A stretch of DNA of 44,299 nucleotides from Brachionus plicatilis (lineage: Eukaryota; Rotifera; Eurotatoria; Ploima; Brachionidae), in the NCBI GenBank assembly GCA_010279815.1, contig QEOQ01000433.1:211057-255355 (forward strand), given 5' to 3'. Positions 10,701 to 18,740 of this stretch are shown piece by piece. Both the position numbers and the translations under genes were made by a program. Below the pieces are notes generated by a model that ran no database searches, was not told the DNA's origin, and was given only the letters and a program-made list of their open reading frames with translations. Position 1 is the stretch's first letter. The number at the start of each line of letters is the position of its first letter.

Positions 10701-11557
10701 TTCAAAAACTGAAATTAGTTAAAGATTATGATCAAATTTTATCTAAAATTATTTAATAAAAAAAGTGTGCTAATTAAGTTTTTTAATTATGATTTTAATT
10801 AAGATCATTAAAATTTGATGCATAAAATAGCTTTATTTTTATATTTGTCAAGTATTCGAGAAAAATTCGAATGCATTTTTATAGTGGTAACATTTTATCA
10901 AAATTTTTTAGGATTTTTGTCAATGAATTTATTAAATTAATTATTTTAAATGAAAAAATAAAAAAATTATTTTTTTTTTTTCCAAAGGCGTATTCTGTGA
11001 TGCCGTACTTTGCAAATTTTCGACTAATTGTCGAATTCTCAACGCCACTAGTGAACATGCGATGGTTTTTGTACGCGTGTGGCTATTCCAAAGATTCTGT
11101 TTATTTTTTCCTCAATGGTATTTCAATGACCTTGGTGTTTTTTCTCGTTCGCATAATGACCATACCAGTATACTGGTTCAAAGTATATTCAGTGCTTGAC
11201 TCGCCCCTATGGACAAAGTTGAAGTACTTTCGGCATCTAATGGTAGTCACATGCTTTTTTTTGGATATAATTAACATTTATTGGTTTAAAAAAATGTTTA
11301 AAGGAGCCCTAATCGTTTGGTCTGCTAATTGGCAGTACTACGAAAAATATCACAAGACACAGCAAATTGAGAAGTTAAAATCCAAGCTAGTGAACAACTT
11401 TGTGTACCAATCGACTTTGAATGGTCTTTACTTGGTCGCCAATCCTGGCAGGTACATCGGCATTGGTTTCATGGAAAGACTGAGCTTGCCCAAAATAGCC
11501 GCCGACATTTTCCGCGGCAATAGAGAATCTGAACCAAACGAAGCCCATTCTGATTGA
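6786..11557 (+). CDS. TLCD4: TLC-domain membrane protein, TLCD4 (TMEM56) family
   Basis: Three exons: 6786-6964, 7023-7266 and 10988-11557, joined by a 58-bp and a 3721-bp GT-AG intron, both in frame, give about 330 residues. TLC proteins are multi-pass membrane proteins (~5-8 helices) of the TRAM-LAG1-CLN8 superfamily; TLCD4 function is poorly known (lipid-related). Family landmarks: IEWNTR at the first exon junction, V-G-Y-I-L-Y-D-L in helix 3, F-H-H-F-L-S-L with the paired His, and ANFRLIVEFSTPLVNMRWF opening exon 3. Residue spacing across the large intron matches the human protein, so no exon is missing. The tail is ~65 residues longer than human (263 aa), hydrophilic and unrecognised. 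AATAAA at 11620-11625. Confidence 0.92.
7713..7736. repeat. (TAA)n microsatellite
   Basis: About eight TAA units followed by an A run, next to a small hairpin GAGCCT/AGGCTC (7685-7699), just beyond the 3' end of the PHD-finger remnant. Confidence 0.85.
7750..8466 (-). pseudogene. PHD-finger transposon protein, interrupted by a MITE
   Basis: The C-terminal part (stop TGA at 7750-7752) has a PHD zinc finger: C-K-I-C, C-x2-C (CDNC), H-L-K-C, then W-I-C-N-E-C. The frame runs upstream as VSTDGVNKGQLLEYFTTDG up to a 351-bp MITE at 8011-8361. Beyond the MITE, the minus strand continues with an ATG at 8466-8464 (MSEKLYLGQLFNNFDEFIQT), then one frame change before INIRNKAIRFGLKS. So this was one protein of about 120 residues, broken by the MITE and a frameshift. 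PHD fingers bind histone tails; the role in this element is unknown. Confidence 0.6.
8011..8361. mobile_element. 351-bp palindromic MITE, 8-bp target duplication
   Basis: Almost the whole element is an inverted repeat: arms starting GGCAATGTGAAATTTTAG extend about 150 bp with only a few mismatches, meeting at a short unpaired centre near 8170-8200. It is flanked by an exact 8-bp direct repeat GATTTGAG (8003-8010 and 8362-8369). The high arm identity argues for a recent insertion. It has no coding capacity. Degraded relatives occur at 19408 and 35121. An 8-bp duplication fits hAT- or P-type transposases; the superfamily is unproven. Confidence 0.9.
8783..9007 (-). CDS. Small charged ORF of the PHD-finger element
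   Basis: The ATG at 9007 opens 74 codons of a charged, probably helical protein rich in Leu/Lys/Glu (MDLEKLKNLSLNDQMIKLLK ... KKELNKDRMVKLILEEY). The last ten residues look like read-through into an AT-rich intron. It lies upstream of, and on the same strand as, the PHD remnant within the same inverted ends, so it may be the N-terminal exon of the same transposon gene. No family is recognised. Confidence 0.4.
   Translation of the reverse strand: MDLEKLKNLSLNDQMIKLLKHLRKEQRYAEKLLDEVPLGIVFKRSKKELNKDRMVKLILEEYKNLTFFSNYFFE
9306..9962. mobile_element. ~650-bp element with ~30-bp inverted ends and internal tandem repeat
   Basis: The left end, starting TAAATGGGTATTTATTAATT (9306-9336), recurs inverted at 9931-9962. 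A 20-bp unit GGGTATTTATTAATTTAATT is repeated in tandem from 9311 to 9359 (2.4 copies). Inside lies a short MULE transposase fragment. It is in TLCD4 intron 2. Confidence 0.55.
9630..9773 (+). pseudogene. MULE transposase core fragment
   Basis: One frame reads LVWYGLPILTVGTIGKDRVF, then HPFGLVVSSN, a TAG, then KTEDFEILFSSVQI. The pattern (P-x-L-T-V-G-T, F-H-P-F-G, S-S-N-[stop]-K-T-E-D-F-E) resembles the stretch after the first catalytic Asp of Mutator-like transposases that carry a C-terminal SWIM finger. It is about 45 codons, broken by at least one stop. The assignment rests on motif memory. Confidence 0.5.
9974..10870. other. Remainder of TLCD4 intron 2
   Basis: Homopolymer-rich A/T sequence between the MULE fragment element and exon 3. 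No coding frame, RNA gene or clear repeat is seen. The pyrimidine tract before exon 3 ends in TTTTTTTCCAAAG (AG at 10986-10987). Confidence 0.5.
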
Positions 11558-11707
11558 ATTGAATTTTTTTTTTTTTGTTGTAAATTTTTTTTCCTCAAGA
11601 AAATTATGTAATATCTTGAAATAAAATTTTTGGTTTAAGTTTTAATCAAATTAAGTGAATGAACCGTAATGGGTTTTTTGTTGAATAAATTATTTGATTT
11701 AATTGTT

Positions 11708-11721
11708 TAGTTTTTATTTAG
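11708..11721 (+). promoter_or_regulatory. Candidate trans-splice acceptor ahead of ALG14
   Basis: A T-rich tract ending TTTTTATTTAG (AG 11720-11721) leaves only one base before the ALG14 ATG. The TLCD4 AATAAA is about 95 bp upstream, and no donor/exon pair fits in between. This is the strongest of the spliced-leader acceptor candidates in the window. Confidence 0.5.
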
Positions 11722-11722
11722 A

Positions 11723-12265
11723 ATGAGGATCAAGACAGCGGTGGTTCTAGGCTCTGGTGGCCACACCGGCGAGATGGTCAAGCTATTGAGCGGAATGGAT
11801 CTCGACTTGTACAGACCCATTGAGTTCATAGTTTCCGAAACAGACAATATGAGCGCCCAAAAAATAGAACAGCTTAGAGATCAGGGAAAAAAATTTGACT
11901 ACAGAATTAATTTGATAAAAAGAAGTCGTTCGGTGGGCCAAAGCTATTTGACTTCAATATTCACCACCATTCTGGCTATTTTCTACTCTATTCCGCTGAT
12001 TTATAGAATCAAGCCTGAGCTGCTCTTGGTAAACGGTCCTGGCACCTGCATTCCTTGTTGTATCATCACATTTGTACTCTCGCGCATTTTGTTCTTGATA
12101 CCCAAATGTAAAATTGTCTATGTGGAAAGCATTTGTAGAGTTAAAAAGTTTTCTTTGAGTGGAAAAATTTTGTATTCTTTGAAAATTGCTGATTCATTGA
12201 TTGTTCAATGGCCCGAGTTGAAGGAAATATATCCGCAGAGTGTTTATCTTGGACAATTAGTCTAG
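11723..12265 (+). CDS. ALG14: UDP-GlcNAc transferase subunit ALG14
   Basis: A single exon of 180 residues. ALG14 pairs with ALG13 on the cytosolic ER face to add the second GlcNAc to dolichol-PP-GlcNAc in N-glycan assembly. Landmarks: the glycosyltransferase loop LGSGGHTGEM at residues 9-18, ETDNMSA, PELLLVNGPGTCIP (~100-113), YVESICRV (~132-139), SLSGKILY, IVQWPELKEIYP and the C-terminal SVYLGQLV, which in other species is the ALG13-contacting tail. The protein starts almost directly at the GSGGHT fold and lacks the ~35-residue N-terminal membrane anchor of human and yeast ALG14. Membrane contact may rely on internal hydrophobic stretches (~75-95 and 112-130). AATAAA at 12273-12278. Confidence 0.95.
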   Translation: MRIKTAVVLGSGGHTGEMVKLLSGMDLDLYRPIEFIVSETDNMSAQKIEQLRDQGKKFDYRINLIKRSRSVGQSYLTSIFTTILAIFYSIPLIYRIKPELLLVNGPGTCIPCCIITFVLSRILFLIPKCKIVYVESICRVKKFSLSGKILYSLKIADSLIVQWPELKEIYPQSVYLGQLV

Positions 12266-14046
12266 TTTTTCTAATAAAAAAATTCTAAATTGAATCTTTT
12301 CGCTTTTATTCAAATCAACATGATCATTTACATTTTTATTTTTTCGAAAAAATTTCTAACAAAAATCAAAAGACAAAATATTATATGGTCAGTAAAATAA
12401 TGTTTATTTAATCAGTAAATTTATTGAATTTTCTTAGCAAAAGTATTTTAATCTGCAGTGAAATTTATTTAGCAAAATAATACAAAATAATAGTAATAAT
12501 TTCAAAAAAATAATTAAATCTTCAGTTGATATAATATTATTAAATCAATAAATCAAATTCAGTAAATTAATTAAAAAGAAATAGCAAAAATATTTATTTA
12601 TTCAGTAAATTTATTGAATTTTAGCTCAGATGATGTCGTATTGTTATTATTATTAGCTAAAAAATAATTTTGCTGACCAATATACAATTCTGCTGATGAA
12701 AAAATAATTTTGCTCAAAAATAAACAATTTTGCTGAAAATAATTTTCTGAATAAAGCTAACTGATGGGAAAATCATTTTTAGTGAATAAAATATTATATT
12801 TACTGATTAATTCTATTATATTTACTGATTAATTCTATTATTTTTACTGAAGCGATAATCATATGCCAAATCAAAAACACTTAATTAATCCTTAAGAATT
12901 CTAAAAAATTTTTTATCATATTATGATAGAAAAATCATCTGTCAAATATATAAGTCAAGAATTAGTCCATAATTAGATATTTTTGGCTAAATAAAACATC
13001 TTAGATGGCTGTCTCTTGGAAGAATACAGAATAATGTGGCTAAATTTACAAAAACGATCCAGAAATTAATTTTTCCCTCCGGAATTTCCAGTTTTTTGGA
13101 TATTTTCAGATTTCGACAAGATTATGAAATAGAGCGAATTTGAAAATTGATTTAAAAAAATTAAATTTATTTTAGAGTTAAATTTTGATAAAAAAAACCG
13201 TCAATATGAATTAAAGAAAAACTAAAAATCAATATATTTTATTAAAATTTTTGCTTTCAACTTATAAAATAAAATTTAAGATCAAATTTTTAAAGCTGAG
13301 CCATTTTAAAATCAACTAAACGTAAAATTCCAAATACACTTACAAAAAAAATTTTTTTTGAGAAATTTAATTTCTGATTTATTTAAACTTATTTAAGAAA
13401 GAATTTAAGAAAAAATAAGCGCAATTTTACATCCCATTTTATTTCGAAACTGTAACTTTCAGTAAAATGGTGTAAAAAAATTCTAAATATGTAAAATAAA
13501 AATTTTATTGCGAATTTTTTTAAGGTTGTTTTTAGCAAGATTTTTTAGAAGAAGTATTTTATAAAAGATTTATATTTAATTTAAAATATAAAAATTATTT
13601 TCTCTTTCAAACTTTTTAATTATTACGTGATTTTCTTTATCAGAAATTACGTAAAATTAAGTAAAAGCAAATTATCATGGCCTTTCTGTGTAAGAATTAG
13701 TGTAATTATTTAAAAAATCATCTAAATATATTTTAACTAAAATTAACGATAATGCCTAGAAAAACAACTACAATTTGTACTGGAAATTAAGAAATACAAA
13801 AACTTGATAAATCTTCAAATGTTTATTATTCCTTCAAAATTTTTCTACTTCACTCAAAAAGAAGAACCTTTTAAAAAACACCAAATAATTCGATCATGCA
13901 TAGAAATTCTTGATGCTAGATAATTTTATTTTTCAAAAAAAGCTTAATTTTAATTTTTTTTATTAAAAAAAAAAATTCAATAGTCTTTCCTGGATATGTT
14001 GAATAACTTAAAAAATTATTATCTGTTTAAAGATAATTTAATCAAA
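12266..14046. other. Convergent intergenic region ALG14 / EGF gene
   Basis: No gene is seen in this 1.8-kb A/T-rich stretch. It holds a dispersed direct repeat (12403-12432 and 12593-12622, 29 of 30 bases identical, containing CAGTAAATTTATTGAATTTT), several TTTTGCTGA/CAGTAAA-like short motifs and a 22-bp tandem duplication (12793-12836). Because ALG14 and the EGF gene converge on it, it should contain both 3' ends only. Confidence 0.5.
12793..12836. repeat. 22-bp tandem duplication
   Basis: A 22-bp unit beginning ATTATATTTACTGATTAATT is present twice exactly, head to tail. Confidence 0.85.
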
Positions 14047-14944
14047 TTAGACAAAAGTAGAACCGCTTCGTCTAGAACTATCAGCATTAAAATTGTACGG
14101 CTGTTTTTCCGGCGGGTCTAAATCAGGATTGCGCATTTCAAAATTTTGTCCAAAAATGGTATTTATGCGCTGTTGACGTTCATTTTTTCTTCGCTTTCGT
14201 AGTTTGGTACGTGAAATCCAGGAAATAAGGGCAAAGATACAAATCAAAAAAGTTATAAAAGAGACTGCGAAAAAAAAACTAAATAAAAAAATTCTTCTAT
14301 TTCTAAAATAATCATCTAAAATTAAACAAAATTTAATTTAATTTATATTTTTAATTTTTTTAATTCTTACATTCTTCGCATCTTGATCCATAGTAATTAT
14401 AAGGGCAATGACATTTATATTTATGGTCACTAACTACACTACAAAATCCGTAGTTAAAACATGGTGATGGGGCACAAGGTGATCGTTTATTTTGACAAAA
14501 AGTGCCGTAAAACTCTGGCTTACATGTACACCTAAAGCCGTTTCCATTTGGTTCGCACACTCCGTTGTCAAAGCAGCCATTTGATCGGCAGTCCGAGCCA
14601 GAATTTCTGTTTTCACAGAATTTACCATAAAATTGATCGCTGCACTCGCATGTAAACTCAGTTATTGTGGATACACAAGTGGCATTGTTCTGGCATAAAT
14701 TAGGATTACAGTGGTAAAATGGATTTTTTACTTCACACAAAGTTCCTGTAAATCCTTTCTCACAAATGCACTCAAAGTCAAGCAGCTTATTTTTACAAGT
14801 CTTAAAATTAAATTTTAAATAAAAAGCCTTTTATAAAAAAAAATTTTTTACAGCATTGTTCTGGCATGGGTTGGGTGTACATTGGTCACCTTGAATACCC
14901 AAACTCAATGAAAAAAAAATCGTAATTAAAATGTATGATTTCAT
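14047..14944 (-). CDS. EGF-repeat type I membrane protein
   Basis: Exons on the minus strand are 14944-14852, 14800-14371 and 14264-14047, with GT-AG introns of 51 and 106 bp; the product is about 246 residues. The chosen ATG (14944-14942) opens a signal peptide, MKSYILITIFFSLSLGIQG; an upstream in-frame ATG at 15028 would bury it. Four EGF modules follow, each C-x4-C-x5-C-x8-10-C-x-C-x8-C: CTPNPCQNNATC..., CNPNLCQNNATC..., CRSNGCFDNGVC..., CAPSPCFNYGFC.... The last exon gives a transmembrane helix (FITFLICIFALISW), a basic stop-transfer R-T-K-L-R-K-R-R-K and a 50-residue cytoplasmic tail. EGF arrays usually mediate cell-surface binding; the partner is unknown. A TTTCATTTTAG acceptor lies 36 nt upstream of the ATG. 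Confidence 0.85.
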
Positions 14945-14981
14945 TTTGAGTTTTAGATGGAATTTTTTTCCAAATTTTTCT

Positions 14982-15917
14982 AAAATGAAATGTAATGTTT
15001 CGATTGAATAAGCAATGAATCTCGACACATAAACATAATTTTATCAAAAAATTTATTACTCATTAGATTCAATTGACAGAATTAAAAACAAAATATCGAT
15101 AAAAATCTGAATCTTTTTTCTAAACAAAAAATACTCACAAAAAAAAAGATGAAATATTTTGAGGTTCATTAGAAATTTTATTTTTATTATTTAGTTTTAT
15201 TTTATTTGATTCAATTTATTTGTGCTTTTTTTTGATCACATCATGGTATTGTACATTTATCAATTAATGGTCCAGCTTGGAACATTATAGGTTTTTTGAA
15301 TCGACCTTTAAAGAAACAGTATTCAAGGACATTTTTTAAAAACAAGACTGTCTGAAAAAGGAAGAAAATCCATCAACTTTTATTTACTTTTTGAAAAATT
15401 ATCACCGTAAACTCTTGACCACTACTCTTGGAACAATGTCAAAATTTGTGTTTTTTCTATGGAACTGGAACTAATACCATCGAAGCCATGTTATACATTT
15501 TTTAATTTTTTTGAATAAACCTTGACTCCTGAATTTAAACTAAATCTAATCGCAAAAGTTTACTTTTATTCTTAGAATAATTTCGAATTTATTCTGGAAT
15601 AAACTAAAAAAAATTGTGGAGTTAAATTCGAAATTAAAAAAATTAAAAAGTAACCTTTATTCAATTTTTTTCTTTATTCTAAGAGTAAGAGTTAAAAAAA
15701 TCGATTTAATGTCCTAAAAAAGTGTATAAAAACATTTTTTAATTTGGAAAGTATTTAAATTAAGCAGTTTAAAAAAGCACAATTTACTCAAAATTGGAAG
15801 ATATGTAAGAATAACCATTAAGGTGTGACAAAAAAAGTAATAATTTTTAAATCATTTGGACTTTTGAACCGACTTTTATTTTTTAATTTTTATAGGAAGT
15901 TTTTTGATTATAAATAT
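14982..15917. other. Spacer upstream of the EGF gene
   Basis: This probably holds the EGF-gene promoter. No convincing coding frame is seen. A less A/T-biased patch at about 15235-15500 has no frame longer than a few dozen codons and no recognised family. Nothing else can be supported. Confidence 0.4.
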
Positions 15918-15926
15918 TTAAAATTG

Positions 15927-16288
15927 GTTTTGTGAAGTTCAGTACAAAAGAACAGAACAAAGTGTAAAAAAATTTAATAGCTTTTTTTCTAGAAGTTTAA
16001 AAGTAATTCTGTGAATGCAGGATGGTGCAACATTCAAAGTTGCATTAACTGTAGAACTCTGCTAATGATGTGCAAAATCTATGCAAAATGCACTACGCTC
16101 GATTATATTGAAATTTTAATTTCTGCTAAACTCTGCAAATTTAGCAGATCTTGATATTTGATGCAACTTTGAATGTTGCACTATGTTGCATTTACAGAAT
16201 TATGTTTAAACATTTAGAAAAAAAGTTCTTCATTTTTTACATATTTTTTCTGTTCTTTTTATCATTTTGTACTGAATTTCACACAACC
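15927..16288. mobile_element. 362-bp palindromic MITE with 9-bp target duplication
   Basis: The ends GGTTTTGTGAAGTTCAGTAC and GGTTGTGTGAAATTCAGTAC are inverted, and pairing continues with gaps to the centre, e.g. GTGCAACATTCAAAGTTGCA near 16025 against its complement near 16160. An exact 9-bp direct repeat TTTAAAATT flanks it (15918-15926, 16289-16297). Nine-base duplications and GG-starting ends fit Mutator-like elements. Confidence 0.85.
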
Positions 16289-16297
16289 TTTAAAATT

Positions 16298-17315
16298 CAA
16301 TTAAATTTTTATGCCGAGTATGATATATCAAATTGTAGAGAAAAAAATTCTACAAATTAGTCTTTTACTTTTTTTTTTTTTTTGCACTCAATTTATCGTC
16401 ATATTCAATAAATAAACAATTTTAGATAAATAAAATAATTAATATTTACTTTTTTGCAACATACTGTATTTTTTTGGCATATTAAAGAACTCGATGCGCT
16501 GATTAAGAGTATATGTAAAAATTTATTTATTTCTTAATTTTTTCATATTTTCAGGCCAGTCAAAGTTTGAACCTATTATAAAGAGTGGAATTGCTGTTTT
16601 ATGATAGAAAGTTTGCTAAAAATTATTTTTTTTCTGAAAAATTCTCCTTCTCTCAAAATTTCGAAAATGTTTTCAGTTTTTTTATATCATTTTTCCTTTT
16701 TTATAAATATAAACAAAAATCCAAAAAAAGGATTTTTCAATGTCAGCTGCGTTTGGACAAAAATTTTCTGAGTCAAACCATTTTACTTAATTATAGGGCA
16801 CTAATTACATAAAAAAATAAAAAATTTCGCCTCATTTAAGTTTATTATATTTTTACATAATTAAAAATTTAAGACATAGAATCTTTTTTTTATTAAATTT
16901 AAAAAAGTAGAATTCAATTTCAAAATAATTTTTTTTTATATAAGAGCTACCAAAAAACCTTCTGGATATCTCGGCGGTTAAAATTAAAATTAACAAAAAA
17001 TAATTCTCTAATTAAAAAATTAGGTTAATTTAAAAAAATATAAATGCGCGATTCTTTAGCATTGTGAATGTTGGTACAAAAAAACAAAAACAAAATATAA
17101 AAAATGCCCAAAGCTTAAAGAATTTTTTTCATAGAATTAACACCTATTTTTAAATTTAAAAATTAATTAATTATTAAATTAAATTACTTTACTTTAAGTT
17201 ACTGATTAAAATACATTGTTTTTATTTAAAACAACACTGTAAAATGTATATTGTTAGTAAAATTATCAATTTTTAAGAGATTAAAATGATATAAATTAAA
17301 TAATCAAAATATTTA
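16298..17315. other. Spacer downstream of the fucosyltransferase gene
   Basis: A/T-rich sequence, with a few short frames of biased composition (Phe/Lys/Tyr) at 16585-16812 that show no family features. No RNA gene or clear repeat is seen. Confidence 0.4.
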
Positions 17316-18653
17316 TTAAGAGTGATTTACAATATAAAAAGTGTCATTTTGACCATATTTTGGAATTTTACAATTTGTATTTTTGTCCCAAAGCATGCCA
17401 ATATTTTCAATGGTATTTCTCCATATTGGAATATAATTTTCCAAGTTAAGCTGAATACACATGTCACAAAAATTACTAAAAACTAATCTTTCATTGAATA
17501 GAGCATACTTTTTCCACTTAAAATAGGAATTGTACGCGGTTTTGTTTTGTTCCAAATAAAGCAAGTAGTCAGCTAGATCTTTGGGCGTTTTGTAGTCGAG
17601 AACATTAATGTAACCGGTTTTTGGAATCTTTGGATAATAAAATAAAAATTAAATTAAATTTTATTTATTAAATTTTAAAAAAATAAATTAATTCAATTTT
17701 TAATTAATAAGTTTTTTGTTCATAATTAATACCATTAAAGAAGCAATTTTAAACATAATAAAAATTATTTCAATAATTTACTTTTCAATTTTGTATTTTC
17801 AAAAATTTTAAATTTACTCAAAAATACACTGTTTTAAAGAAAAAATTCTAAATTCTACGTAACTTTATAAAGAAAAACCAGATCACAGCAACACTTTTAA
17901 GATATATGGTGTTTTTTTGAGCCTTATAGAGAAAATTTTATAAATGGCGAAATAAATTTAATTCCACAAAGCCATTTGATGAATTTAATAAATAAACTTT
18001 TCAATAAAAAAACAAAATTGATTTTGATCTTGGCTTAATTAGTTTGTATGTTCATGTATAGTATATTAATCTATAAAATACTTTAAAAACAGGTAGCAGA
18101 AGAGTAGTGAAAAGCAAAATCAAACATAGTTCCAAGACAAAAAAAAAACAGAATTTAAAAATATTTTTATTTAGATATACAATTTGATAACACACCACAA
18201 TAACTAACATAAACTGATAAAAAGATAATGGCAACGAATGGTATAAGTGACTCAATCAAAACATTTTTTGCAATGATAAACAGTAATGATCAAAATGAAA
18301 AAAGCATGCTCAACCTACTAATAAAAACATTCTAATATAGTAAAACAAGTTAAAATAATACATAACCAAATCTCTTGAAATTTATGGAATTAAAAAAATA
18401 ATTAAAATAATTAAATTGATAAAATGTTCATTCTAAAAATGATACAAAAATCAATTTTATCATTGGGGATAAAATCTTTCAAAATTTATTTTTTATAAAA
18501 TTTAAATTAACAAGAACAGTTAGAATTAAAAGCTAGGACGACTTCTAAATTTTTTTTGGCAGAATTTTTTTTAAAATTATTTTTCATTGTAAAATTTTTA
18601 TTTTTTTCTATATTTTTTAGAAATTTTTTACAACATCGCCAGAATTGGCGTTA

Positions 18654-18740
<87 letters not shown>

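Noticed and set aside
14434..14628. Alternative minus frame in the EGF gene
   Set aside because: The Cys spacing of EGF modules in the overlapping frame settles the reading frame.
16151..16812. Phe/Lys/Tyr-rich short frames
   Set aside because: Composition is what random A/T-rich DNA gives; one overlaps the palindromic MITE at 15927-16288.
18052..18255. 67-codon hydrophobic minus frame in the fucosyltransferase intron
   Set aside because: Low-complexity Leu/Phe/Ile composition in an A/T-rich intron, no splice context and no recognised motif.
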